From Symsagittifera roscoffensis (taxonomy: Eukaryota > Xenacoelomorpha > Acoela > Convolutidae), in NCBI RefSeq assembly GCF_963678635.1, contig NC_087068.1, positions 17,861,872-17,925,871 of the forward strand: a stretch of 64,000 bases of DNA, written 5' to 3'. A program made the translations under genes and the position numbers. Positions 1-11,459 of the stretch are shown piece after piece (position 1 is the first letter of the stretch; each line of letters starts with the position of its first letter). The notes under the pieces were generated by a model. It was not told the DNA's origin. It saw only the letters and a list, made by a program, of their open reading frames with translations, and made no database searches.

Positions 1-1
1 C

Positions 2-670
2 TTCAAGATCGATTATAAGGCAGCCGCAAGGGATGCTCTAAATAGAGTACAACAGGAATTGGTGACGTGAGAGATCGAACAAAAAGTGAAACTTGAACTG
101 GAAAATGAAAAGCTTCAGGAGCAATTGAACACCTTCGAAGCAACGGAGTTCGAAGAGACGAAAACACCAAGCAGTTTAGACATGAAACTTAAAGTGATCT
201 CCGGTAAGAGGTTCGGCATGGTGCCGCAGGGAAGCAAGATACAGTCGATAATCTCAGTGGCTGGACATCAGGTAATCAGAAATCTGAGTGAACCATCCGA
301 GTTCACTTTGATGCATTTGGACACATATGTAGATTATCTGAGACAGGTGGAGCCACGCACCGAGTCGAGAGCTGTGCGAGCACTACTAACGACGGGTGGC
401 CCTCGCATGAAGAAACTTCATGGACGCTACCTGGAAGTCTATGGGCCGTATCAAATAATGCTGAACGTGGATGGAATCAGTATCTACACCAGGACTTATG
501 TAACAACAGATGATGACCAAATGGGGCAGATCTATTTGGGAGAAGAGGAACTCAAGGTCCGCAGGATAGGCCATGACGCCATGGTGGAACAAGACGCAGT
601 ACACATTGGATATGAAGCAGATGTGACAGCACATCTGCTCGAATTTTCCGGAACGCCCCTCGTCATATGA
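2..670 (+). pseudogene. Gag-Pol fragment: coiled coil and retropepsin-like region
   Basis: The frame starting at base 2 is open to 670 except for a TGA at 68-70. Its first part is rich in K, E, L and Q and predicts a coiled coil. The rest ends in a segment with the look of a retroviral-type aspartic protease: a strand-rich stretch with VTTDDDQMGQIYLGEEELKV near the end, like the conserved C-terminal half of Ty3/gypsy proteases. The expected catalytic D-T/S-G triplet seems to be the TTGG near base 390, with the aspartate missing, so this copy would be inactive. A one-base frame change near 665 moves the reading frame into the reverse-transcriptase region. The protease call rests on position and general pattern only. 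Confidence 0.5.
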
Positions 671-692
671 ACTAGATTCTGACAAACCGGTT

Positions 693-2643
693 TTGCCAGA
701 AATAGAACATTTAAAAGGGAAAATAGGTGAGGGAGATTTTGAAAAATTGCGGGACGTTTTATATCGGAACGCAGATGTATTTTCGAAACATAAAGCGGAC
801 ATCGGTTGCTGTAACTTCGTAGAACACGAAATTGAGCTGGAAGTAGGTGCCGTTCCGCACAGAGAGGGCGCGAGACGAATGACACCACACAGATCGGAAG
901 CGTGCAGGGCGGAAATAGAAATGTTGCTTGAATACGACATGATAGAACCCTCGAAATCGCCATGGGCTTGCGGGGTAGTAATGGCGAAAAAGAAAGGGGG
1001 CAGCTTAGATTTTGTTGTGACTTTCGTTACTTGAACGCGGTAACGATAAAAGATGCGTACCCGATACCGCGAATAGACGAGAGCCTCTCTAAGCTTGGTG
1101 ATGCAAAGTTCTTCACCACATTGGACTTGGGTTCTGCCTTCTGGCAGGTTCCTTTGCGGAAGAAGGATAGGGAAAAAACCGGTTTCGCGTGCGAATTGGG
1201 GTTGTACCAGTGGAAGAGGACGCCCTTCGGCTTGTGCAATGCAACAGCAACTTTTCAAAGGCTGATGGCTCAGGCTTTGACAGGAGTGACCAAAAGTACG
1301 GGAATCTCTTGATGTGCTACGTGGATGACGTAGTCATAGCGACACCGACCCTGGAGGATCACATTGATCGGCTCGATGAGGTCTTCAGATGTATGAAAAG
1401 AGCAGGCTTGAAATGCAAACCATCAAAATGTGAAATCCCTAGGGATTCGATCAAGTACCTGGGAAGAATGGTGGACAGGCATGGTGTGAGGCCAGATCCG
1501 GAAGCAGTAGAGGCTGTGCTGACATGGAAGGCTCCGAGAACGGACACACAGCTAATGAGCTTCCTGGGGTTTGCCAATTATTACCGTGAATTTATCAAAG
1601 GATATGCAGACAAGGTGTATCCGATGCAAAAGCTGATGCGCAATAAAGGAAAGAAGTTCGAGTGGAACGATGAAGCACAGGTTGCCTTCGAGAACATAAA
1701 GCGGGAACTGTGCGAAGCGCCAGTACTAGGCATGCCTACAGAAGATGGCATGTATGTTCTTGACACAGATGCGTCGGTAGTAGCCATCTCAGGAATATTG
1801 CACCAGGAACAAGAATGGAATGGAAGAACGGTCCTTCGTTCCATTGCATATGGTAGCAAAGTCTTGAGTGACACTGAGATGAAATATGGTGCGCCAAAAG
1901 CAGAAATGTTTGCAGTAGTCACGTTCGTGGAAAAGTACCGTGCATACTTAGGGAGCGCTCCTTTCAAGTTACGCGTGGACAATAGAGCGTTATCCTGGTT
2001 GAAGACCTACTCGATGGATCAGAGTTATATTGGTAGATGGATAGTAAGATTGGATGGCTACCACATGATAATCGAGCACAGGATGCGCGACAAACACCAG
2101 AATGCTGACAGCCTCAGTAAGAAAACTGAATTCTATGAAAGATTGGAGCAGAAGCAAGCCAGCCAGGCAGAGATAAAGGAGGGATTCTCGTTTCTGGATA
2201 AAGAGACTTATGAGGCGCTTCCCCTAACCAGATGGTTAGATAAGTCTGGACATCCGATACCAGGGCATCCTGAGTTACCAGTGGAAAAAGCAGCTGAGAT
2301 AAAAATCCTATCAAAACGGGACCCGGTGCCGTTGGATCTGTTGCTGCGTTCAAACCTGGTACAGCAGGAACTCTCTCGCATGAACATAAACAGCCTCTCA
2401 TTACTGGACAAAACGGTGCAGGTCACACCGCAAGTGATGCGGATGCTGGGTGGATTGTTAGAGAGAGAAGTGACCAGGGATGACCCCGAGTGGACAGCAG
2501 CCATGGCATCACTGACAGTCAGGGAGAAGGTGAAAATCAAGCCATCAATACGACAACATAAAGACAATGAGGGGGATTGTAGGTCAATAATTCAGCAACT
2601 GGTGTCCTCAATACCCCAAGAGGTCTTGGTGAGTACTTCATAA
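693..2643 (+). pseudogene. Reverse transcriptase and RNase H region (Ty3/gypsy), frameshifted
   Basis: Three frames together encode one RT-RNase H region. The first part (693-1034) covers the RT N-terminus. The frame changes at a run of G near 995-1000, the next part (to about 1295) has motif A (TTLDLGSAFWQV), and a second change near 1295 leads into the frame with the catalytic YVDD at about 1320-1331. The GFANYYREFI segment, typical of gypsy RT, lies near 1567. RNase H follows with D in LDTDAS (about 1760), E in KAEMF (about 1900) and D in RVDNRALSW (about 1980), then the HQNADSLS end motif near 2097. The frame stops at TAA 2641-2643. The catalytic residues are present, but the frameshifts prevent a functional product. 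Confidence 0.9.
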
Positions 2644-3456
2644 GGTCGGAAAGAGCAGGTTAACGATGCGCGAGAGAAGACCGTTACCTTTAAGGACCAA
2701 GATGGAGAAGGAGAGAAGGTTTTACGAGAACTGGAGCAAGATTATTTGTCCGGGGAGACAAACGGTAAGATGAGCCGGCGATTTCGAGATCAAAATCCGG
2801 GACGAGGAAGTATGTCCGGGGAGTCTGAGATGAAGAAAGAAGTCCATGACAAGAAACAAGACCTAGGGAGCAGAGTTTTGTCCGGGGAGTTTAGATGGAT
2901 GCGGAGAAGGTACGGACCTGATCTGAAGGAGGGTGCAGACTCCATCACAGACGCTTCAGTGGAGGACAGCTCCAGGAATTCAAGTATGGACACATACTCA
3001 GACAGGAACTCGAGCTCGGGATCAGAACTGTCAGAACTTGCGATCCACACACTGCTAGTGGAAACCCATGCAAGGGATTTGGATAGAGAACTGTACCAAG
3101 ACCCTGACAGCGATCGCTATCTCATACCAGATGAAAGGATCTTCGACAACGCAGCAGATGACTTGGAAACAATAGCAGTATCAAAGCGGTCGATGAGCTT
3201 AATGCCACAGAAAGAGGCAGTCAGGACTGATCTTCAACCGTTTCAGCAAGAAAAACAACCGTTGGCGAAGATTTGGTGCGTGAAGATGGAGGAGGACACG
3301 CACCAGCCCAATGAGATGAATTGTCAAATGAGGGTCATGAAGACATATTTGAAGGCGAGATACAGACTCTCGGACCTACTAAGGGCGCAAAGAAATGACC
3401 GCATGACAAGTAACCTAAAAAGGTTGGATAGAAAACGGTACACCAGACAAAGGTGA
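2644..3456 (+). pseudogene. Pol linker between RNase H and integrase with LSGE repeats
   Basis: The frame of the RNase H region stays open after the TAA at 2641, up to a stop at 3456. The product is highly charged and has no domain I recognise. It carries three copies of the tetrapeptide L/M-S-G-E near nucleotides 2747, 2812 and 2879, spaced about 65 bases apart and encoded by near-identical TTGTCCGGGGAG-type sequence. It then passes a region with ELAIHTLLVET and YLIPDE before reaching the integrase. A frame change in the AAAAAGG run near 3415-3422 joins it to the integrase frame. Ty3/gypsy elements normally have a shorter spacer here. Confidence 0.6.
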
Positions 3457-3496
3457 CCTAGAAGAAGACAGCTATAGGATCCTGAGACAATACTTC

Positions 3497-5989
3497 ATGC
3501 AGAAGGAGGGGAGATTATATCTGAACAAGGACGGGATCGTGGCTTGCAAGAGAAGAGAAGAAGACAAGGTCTTATACAAATATAACGCGATAGTGTTGCC
3601 GCAACTCTATCAGACAGAACTATTATTCAGGTCACATGATCAGATGGGCCATCAAGAGATCGACAAAGTGTATCAGAGGATCCTGAAGCGCTTTGAGTGG
3701 CCTGGAATGAAAAAGGCATGTGAGAAATGGGTAACAGCGTGCCTGTCATGCCAACAGGTCAAGGATCCAAGGAAATTACGATTTCCTTTACAATCGATTG
3801 AGTCGTCTGAATTCAACGAGGTGGTGCAGATAGATCACCAGAAGATATGCATGACAGACAGCGGTTATAACCAAGTCTTGGTCATTATAGATCACTTCAC
3901 GAAGTATGCAGAGGCCGTGCCCTGCATAACTGCCTCGGCGGAAGAGACATGCGACCACCTGATCAATACGTGGATAGCAAGACATGGTTGTCCAATGACG
4001 TTTCAATCGGACAATGGAACAGCTTTCGTAGGCGAGCTTACGAAAGAGCATATGAGACGGTCACAGGTCGCTCAGGCTCACTCCACGACATACCACCCTC
4101 AGACGAATGGCTTAGTGGAAAGACAGAATAAGACGTTAGTGTCGATGCTGAGGGTATATTGTTCCAGGTACATGACCGATTGGGACAGATACCTTCCACA
4201 GGTGATGGGAGCTTATAATAGCACGCAACACTCCACCACTGGAGTCAGTCCACACATGATGCTGACGGGACACGAGAAGTCTTTACCCTTGACATTCTTC
4301 TACCCAGAGTATGAGGGAAAGAAAACATCTCCACAGGTTTACGTAAGGGATGTGATCAGACGTCAACAGGAGTTGAACGATCTGTGCAGACGAAATACTC
4401 GGCAAGCACAGGCAAGGCAAAGGAAAAGATTCGACAAGAAAGCAGCTGGTGCAAAAGCTTACTCGGTGGGAGACTACGTATGGGTATTTCAGAACGTTAT
4501 ACCACCGAAAGGGACAAAGAAGCTTCTAAAAAAATGGAGGGGACTCTTCATGATTACGGAGGTGCACCAGGAGGGACGCTTTTATAGACTGAGTACTGGC
4601 CGAGCCGCCCACTACGAGAACATCAAGCCACACAATCCATCGACAGAAGACTTGTGTATACCTGCAGACATAGAAGAAGGGGATTATCTAATGATGGATC
4701 CTGCTTGTGAGGTCAATGAAAAAGGCACCAGGGAGAAGAACGATGGAAACGAAATCGTAGAGGAAGGTACGGATACACCGCTGGACCTGGATCCAAACGA
4801 ACAGATCGAAGCGGACGATGAAACCTTACCCTACGCAGAAGAGGATTGGCAGGATCCCGAACAGATTGAGGTTCCCAAGAACTTGGAACCAGATCTTCCG
4901 TTCACGATGCGGACTCGTCAGAAGGACGGGACGAGACCAAGAAAGAAATACAACCGTTACGGTGACGACTTTGTAGTAGACAAGATAGATCTGAAAAAGT
5001 TAGTGGAAGAAGTGGTAGGTCTAGAAAGCATAACAGTCTCACAAGACATTGACATAGTGGATGATCACGACCAGGAATGGATTGAGGACAGATCGAAACC
5101 CGAAGTAGATTTCGATGAGGTGCAATCGGAGTCCTACAGAGATGATCTAATAAATCTGCGAGTCTTGGAGTGGCTGAACGAAATGACATCAGACCCTAAA
5201 GAGACCAGCGTTACTATTCAAGACGTAGATCGTGAAAGCGCGAAATACATTAAGACCGAACGAGATGATCCTTCCTGGGCTGCCCAGGAAGGACAACTTC
5301 TCATTCCAGCTTCTAACCTTGACTTGATATCCGGTATGCGATCGATGGGGACGCCGATGGATATTTTTGTCCGGGGAGTGGGAGTAGGACTTACCCACAC
5401 TGAAAACCTGATAATAAAAAAATTGAGAATAGCAAGAGAAACAGGAGATTTAGAAGCAGAAACAGGCGAAGAACATAAGAAACCCGACATAGGGAGGGTA
5501 GTTGAGTCATATTTTAACCTACCAAATGAGTATTCAAGTAACATAATATTAACAGACAGTGATTTCATACTCACAGACAGAACATGTGCGATAGCAATCG
5601 CTGCAGACATGAGTTTTAGGACAGCCTTAGCGGCAGATTTTAAGAGAGAATACAAAAACGTGGAATTCCTTTGGAAGCAGCGACCAGGAGTAGGGGGCGT
5701 AGCAGCCTTACCTCCGGCGGCATCACAAATAGCGGGAAAATACCTATGCTTCTTGGTAACGAGGGCGACAGAGAAGCAGCACGTGGACCCAGAGAACCTA
5801 GTCTTGTCTTTGACGAGGTTGAGAGATTTCCTCTTGGAGAGGGACGTGAGGGAGCTCTCGCCTCCGGTGTATGATCCGAACAGAGGACGATTGCATCCTA
5901 GAGAACTGTACGCGCTTGTACACGTGATATTCTCAGACACTAATATACAAGTATATCTGCATAAGAAATATTATTTAAGTATAGGATGA
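3497..5989 (+). CDS. Integrase with C-terminal TARG1/OARD1-like macrodomain (part of broken pol)
   Basis: The first ATG of this 830-codon open segment is 3497; the ancestral frame enters from about 3424. The integrase zinc site is H47, H52, C82, C85 and the catalytic triad D113, D172, E208 with the usual 35-residue spacing, all intact. A GPY/F-like module follows at about residues 320-370 (RGLF where RGPF is usual). Residues 380-670 are acidic and unrecognised. Residues about 685-826 resemble a macrodomain of the TARG1/OARD1 type: a strand ending near AIAIAADMSF, then GKYLCFLVTRATEK, a helix with LTRLRDFLLER, the strand VRELSPPVYD, and a last helix and strand through ELYALVHVIF. The two TARG1 catalytic positions (Lys84, Asp125) appear to be R and G here, so ADP-ribose binding is more likely than hydrolysis. 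The integrase call is firm; the macrodomain is inferred from pattern. Confidence 0.85.
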   Translation: MQKEGRLYLNKDGIVACKRREEDKVLYKYNAIVLPQLYQTELLFRSHDQMGHQEIDKVYQRILKRFEWPGMKKACEKWVTACLSCQQVKDPRKLRFPLQSIESSEFNEVVQIDHQKICMTDSGYNQVLVIIDHFTKYAEAVPCITASAEETCDHLINTWIARHGCPMTFQSDNGTAFVGELTKEHMRRSQVAQAHSTTYHPQTNGLVERQNKTLVSMLRVYCSRYMTDWDRYLPQVMGAYNSTQHSTTGVSPHMMLTGHEKSLPLTFFYPEYEGKKTSPQVYVRDVIRRQQELNDLCRRNTRQAQARQRKRFDKKAAGAKAYSVGDYVWVFQNVIPPKGTKKLLKKWRGLFMITEVHQEGRFYRLSTGRAAHYENIKPHNPSTEDLCIPADIEEGDYLMMDPACEVNEKGTREKNDGNEIVEEGTDTPLDLDPNEQIEADDETLPYAEEDWQDPEQIEVPKNLEPDLPFTMRTRQKDGTRPRKKYNRYGDDFVVDKIDLKKLVEEVVGLESITVSQDIDIVDDHDQEWIEDRSKPEVDFDEVQSESYRDDLINLRVLEWLNEMTSDPKETSVTIQDVDRESAKYIKTERDDPSWAAQEGQLLIPASNLDLISGMRSMGTPMDIFVRGVGVGLTHTENLIIKKLRIARETGDLEAETGEEHKKPDIGRVVESYFNLPNEYSSNIILTDSDFILTDRTCAIAIAADMSFRTALAADFKREYKNVEFLWKQRPGVGGVAALPPAASQIAGKYLCFLVTRATEKQHVDPENLVLSLTRLRDFLLERDVRELSPPVYDPNRGRLHPRELYALVHVIFSDTNIQVYLHKKYYLSIG

Positions 5990-6368
5990 GTGACTTGTAG
6001 GGAGGTGATAGGATAAAGACTGAGTTATGTGTTATATTATTTTTATGTGTTATGTTATTAAGATTTTGGGTAGGTAGGGGTTAGTGACCATGAACAGCTG
6101 AATGACGATCTTAGGAATAGATCCAAAGTTTGGACTGTCCAATATTAGGTCGAATTCCAAAATTTTAGAGATCGACTGATTTTAATAAATTTTAGGATAA
6201 ATATCTTTTTATCTGAACTGTCTTTAAGCAAATTTTAACGATATATGTTAAGGTGAAACTGACAAGTGTGACATTCGTGATTTCTTTACTAGATCTTGAT
6301 TGATCATTTAAATTACTCACTTGAGTCAAATTATCAAATCGAATCAAATCAAACTTGGAAAGAACAGT
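5990..6368 (+). other. Non-coding gap inside the giant element
   Basis: About 380 bp, AT-richer than its neighbours, between the pol stop and the first ATG (6369) of the downstream coding region. No open frame of note. It could hold a splice acceptor or promoter for the downstream region, but I see no strong polypyrimidine-AG just before 6369. Confidence 0.5.
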
Positions 6369-6485
6369 ATGGACAATTTCAACCTGGATGAATTGATGGA
6401 CCTGGCAGAGGCATATGTAGGACCGATGTGAGATGCGATCTATCGTCGGCTGATCGAACGAGACCTCGCTCTGGAGGACCCAGAG

Positions 6486-9400
6486 GTGGTCATATTGCTG
6501 ACCGCCCTGATCAACATCTTGGGGCACGACAACCGTGGGGACCGACCCACGGAAGTCCTGTTGATGGCAGCATATGGAGAAAGAGGAGTACTAGACCGCC
6601 CGAACATGAGAGTGATGAGGTGGAGAAACGGGGCTCTCTCAGGAAGTGACTTGGCGAATGAGCCTGGATTGGGAAGTTCTAGGACTTATCAACCAGGTGA
6701 AATGCCTTTGCCCTCCAAACCTAAGCCTGGGCTGACGAGAATGCATCGAGAAATGAACAGCGAGGATGCCTCGTCTGGTTCACCACTGAGAGGAGCTGTG
6801 GCACCAAAGAGGGCGAAAGTAGAACAAAAGGTTCAGACGAACCAAACCATACAAGATCTGGACGAGATGAACGATCAGCTGAGAAGTACGAAGAAGGAGC
6901 TGGACGAGATGACCAGAAGCATGCTCCAGATGGAGGAAGATCGGGACATGTGGAGAAAGTTGTTTGAAGACTGCAACAAAAAGCAGGGTCAAGAGATTGA
7001 GCGCTTAAGGCAGGAATACAAAGAGCGATCGGAGCAGGTGGCGTTGACAACGGCCGTGGAGAAAGTGATACCTGCAAGGGATATTCCTCGTGGGCAGTCC
7101 CCGATGGAGCTCTTGACGCCTCGAGAAATGAGTCAAACAACTGAGACACGGCTCCCAGCAGAGACAAATCGAGTAACAATCCCGGATCCTAGTGACACCT
7201 TGGGTGATCCCGTCGTAGAGCAGACAGTAAGGAAGCTGATAGAGACAGCTGGACTACTGGTCGCTAACAAGAATGCGCCAGGTTCCGGGGTGACTGCACC
7301 CTATGGAACGATTGACGATACGGGCAGAGTACAACTCTCCCAGACCGTGATCAGACAAGGGATAAGTAACGTGACACCACTCATGGGGAGCTCGAGAATC
7401 CCAGAGAGGAAAGTACGAAAGATGCCAGCGAAGAAAGTGTCTCGTGTAATAGACGTGCAGAAGAATAATCAATTGAAGTATAATTTCACGGGAGTTCCGG
7501 AGACAGATCCGAGGGCCTGCTTCAATCGAGCTACCTGGAGCCCGGCTGTGAACCTGCAGCAACCACCACTCGGGACATCTCACCTGATATTGGGAGACAG
7601 TTTAGTCAGAGTGCTGTCGAATTTGAGGACCTCGTGGGTCACCACGGTGATGGCCTTTGGAGGCGCGACGATAGCCCAATTATATCGGATGGTGGAACTG
7701 ATGAATCCAGGGAAGATTCCCAATGTGATGATCTTAGTTGGGACGAATGACATCTCCAGAGGATCAGACGAGCAGGAAGCACTGTGGGAGTCAATGATGG
7801 TGTGTTTGTTCACTACTCTCTGGCAGAAGTTCAGTTGCGCGGTACTGACCGTTTGCACGGTGCCAATGAACGCGAGAAGCCTGACAGCATCAGGAAGGAG
7901 GCACAACGAGGGAGTCATGAGATGGAACAACATCTTGAGGAACCTAGCAAATCGAAATGCCGGAAGAATGATCCTCATGGACATTGAGCATGAGTTGAGA
8001 GCCATGGATCAGGCCAGACTGACCACGGATGGCATCCACTTCGACAGTATCAAAGGACAAGCTTGGTTGAATCGAGTCTTCCAAGAACGGTTGGATGAGC
8101 TGGAAGCAGAACTCTTTGACACAGGAGTGCTGAAGGAAGAGGGAACGGTGAGTGATGCGGTGATTACCACCTTTGTGCCTCCTAGCCTGGAAACACGCTT
8201 GGGTACGGTCCCAGCCGTCACGAACTACCGACAACAAAGCTCCAGCGAACCAGGTCGAAGAACAGACGTGCAGGATCGGTTGGGAGAAGCACCGATGAGG
8301 AGAACAATTCATCCTAGGAGAAGGATAGGACCTGTCAACCAACCAATCGAAGAAGTAGCAGGCACATCTAGATCGGACACTAGATCGGAGACGACGAGTA
8401 CCAGTCGAGAGGAAAGACCGAGCAGAGGCTCATTGTTGTGGTCGAGATCCATACCGTCTCCTTGGCATATATACAAAGACGAACTAATGAAGCTGGACCT
8501 ACAGAGAGTAAGCTTCATCGAAGATGCAAGGAGGATGCTGAATGGAGCGACGCTATCCGTCAGCAGATTGTACTCGATAACCGGCGTAGACTGGTTGATA
8601 GCCGCTAGCATAAATTTCAGCTCCACGACGGTCTTGAGATTTGCTGATTTGGAGGGACTGCCCTCTAACAACACAATGGGGCCAGTGAATGCGAGACCGT
8701 TGCAGGATGTGAGATTGAACCATGATGAGGGGAATCGTGAAGAAAGACCAGGAAGATTCCTGACGACGAGAGCGCCGATTGGACAACACGTGAAGATATT
8801 TAGGCAGCTGACGACACCACCTGGTCATGTGAAGGAGAGAGTGTACCCAAAACTAGTGAACCAAGATGGTGATGCCCAGAGATATGGCGGATTGACAGCG
8901 ATAAAGAAAGATGAGACCATCTTCGCCGCCTATGACAAAGCAGAGATTAGGAAGGCCAAAATCATGGTAGTAGCGAATTCAGAGTTCGTGTACACCTCCA
9001 AGTCTTTGTTTTGGCCGGACGTCATAATGTTGGCCGCGGTTGACCTAGACCTATTGCAATCAGTGTCTTTGGCTATAGGGGTACAAAGGCAGACAGACAT
9101 GAACCCAATAACGATTGTGTTTGCTGGCATCAATGACCATCTACACAGTAGAGGTTTTCTGAGCAGGCTCAGAGATCCTACAACAGCAGAAAACGCAGTA
9201 TGGCCAGCGATAAAAGACATCCTGGAGTCGATGGGTGAAGTGGTGGATGCGACGAAAGAGGGGTCATTCAATAAAGTGGCGTTGAGAGTAGTATTCGCGT
9301 TGTCTCCGGGATATGCACATCTCCCGGATGGACTGAAGTTTGTGTATGTAATGGTGGCCTTACTTTCGGAAGGAAAATATGATGTGATCATATCGGCCCC

Positions 9401-11363
9401 GAATCGCATGATAGAAATGGAGAACCTGAGGCCACTTAAGGCTGAACTGCCTGCAGTATGGTCAGATATCTCAAACGCGATGAGAGGACTCAAGGACCAC
9501 GCGCTACACATGTTAGTGTTGGACGAAGTGCTGGGGTTGGAACTGTCCAACTTCAGTCGGCAACTCAAACTGAAACCGGGAATAGACGACGACCATCGAG
9601 TGATCACGGCAAAGTCCAACGACTTATGGTTCCGAGCAATGGAAGTGGCAAGTGAAGACACAAGAAGGAAAAACTCACTAGAGACGAGAGCTCATCTGGA
9701 GGCGATGGTTCTGAGAACCAAGCCGGAAGCCAACCAGTGGCTACACCTGAATCCTAGAGTAGCGGCATTGGGTGCAGATGCTTTTCAGCAAGGCCCCGTA
9801 ATGATCACGAAGATACATGCCTACTTGTTGAAGGAGGTGAACCTGGCGGAAAATGCCGGAGAAAAGACCGCTGAGTTTGTGAACAGAATGTGTCAGATTA
9901 CTCTGGAAACCTTCTGGACCCAGGAAGTGAAGGGACAGGAGGGATTTGAAAGGACAGACAGCATGCTAGAAGGGTTGGGAGCCGGATGGACCGCGTCCTT
10001 CTTGGCGAAAGTTTACCCGAAAGTCTCGCACTATTTGATAAAGGAATTCCTCCAAGCAGTAGTGAGAGTATCGATAGTGGAATTAATAGCCTTGTTCGTG
10101 ACATTCGGAGCGGAGAGTTTCGTGAAAGGACCGGCGATACTGCTTACGGATGGAATACAGAACCTGCGACTAGACGGACTTCTGACATTGATCGCAATAA
10201 CCCACGGAAACTTGGGAGGACTAATGAAACTGGCACGTTGTCCAGAGCAGATGAAAGAGAGAGTGAGGAACCTGGATATGAGGAAATCCACGGACTCGTG
10301 GAACAAAATAAGAGACCTGAGACACACTCTTATCCAATATCTCTTGCAGCAAAATCGCTTTGGAACCGGAGAAGACGAGACAATTGAAAGAGAGGAAGAT
10401 GTTAGACGACATGTTGGAGGCATGCCGCTATTAACGGATTTGAGCTTAGCTATGAGAACCGATCCCTTGGCGCTGATCAGAGGAGTCACGGAGTTCGTGA
10501 CAGTGATCTATGGAGCAGCAGTCACGTTTGCGTTCCCTGACGTTAAAGTGGAAGCATATAGGAGGTCGGTGCTGCACCTGAACCTCATATCGGCAGTGGA
10601 CGGTAGTACACTGAACTGGTGTGAGCAGAACACATTGCGGGAACTCATGAGTGAAGATCTGTTGTTTGCGAAGATATCAGAGCCAGAAATGACGATCATC
10701 AATTTTGACGATCACTTCCGTGACCGCATGGGAGAAGTAGAAAGAGGACACATCGAGGTGTTTCCAAAGCTTTGGAATCTGAGACCCTATGACAAAACGA
10801 ATGGTGAAATAACCAGAGTGCCTCGTCTCACTGCAGCATACCACAAGGTGAGAGAAGAAGCAAAGGACTGGGGCGATTACAAGAAGCTACCGGAGGCAAT
10901 CCCTGAATTCCCTCTAATAAGAAGGATGTTGCTCGGAGCAGTCTCCGTGGTACAAACTCCTAGGTTGAGAGCAATCGAAACCAATGAAAGGAGAGTAGGG
11001 AATTTCGTGGGAACGATGGATCCATACTTCGTAGGGAGAAATGCCGCCGTGTTACAGTACACACGATTTGCATACACGGATCAAGCGACGAGAAGGCGAA
11101 TAAGCAACGCCGCGACTCCCAAGCCTGGAAGATTTGATGAGGAATGGAAAGGACTAGGCTTAGCTCCGATGAGAATGAGAGGCAGGACAGAATTGCCTGA
11201 AGCCTCATTAATCCTGACCAGTGTGAAAAAGGAGATGAAAGTGGGAGGAATATTGCAGACGAGAACCTTCCTAGCACCCTTCGGCTGCGAAGAAATCAAA
11301 GTGGTCCATGGAGAAGAGGAAGATAAATCGGCCGGTACAGTGCTCATACCGAGATTCCAGTAA
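6486..11363 (+). pseudogene. Giant downstream ORF, part 1: coiled coil and two SGNH (GDSL)-type hydrolase regions
   Basis: An open segment of 1,625 codons beginning at a GTG; the natural start is more likely ATG 6369, in the same frame but cut by TGA at 6429-6431. Residues here are counted from 6486. About 120-185 form a coiled coil. About 364-545 form an SGNH hydrolase domain with all four blocks: G370-D371-S372, the FGG glycine block near 396, G419-T420-N421-D422, and D515-G516-I517-H518. This family includes esterases, lipases and acetylhydrolases. About 820-1070 look like a second, diverged SGNH unit: S832 in VVANSEF, G881-I882-N883-D884, and a DDDH near 1050. The C-terminal 500 residues are unrecognised. 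The segment ends at TAA 11361-11363, but the same frame continues open. GDSL esterase domains are known in some CR1 non-LTR elements and in giant elements of bdelloid rotifers. Confidence 0.8.
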
Positions 11364-11459
11364 GAAGCTGACAATGACGAACAAGGACCATCGAGCTCGA
11401 ACAAGGATAAGTCAGAGGGAGATGACGGACAGGGTGGAAGCCGTCAGACTGAAGAACCC

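Noticed and set aside
386-1258. Long reverse-strand open frame over the RT region (also 5218-5940 and 8930-9661).
   Set aside because: They lie opposite clear Pol or SGNH coding sequence and have no recognisable features.
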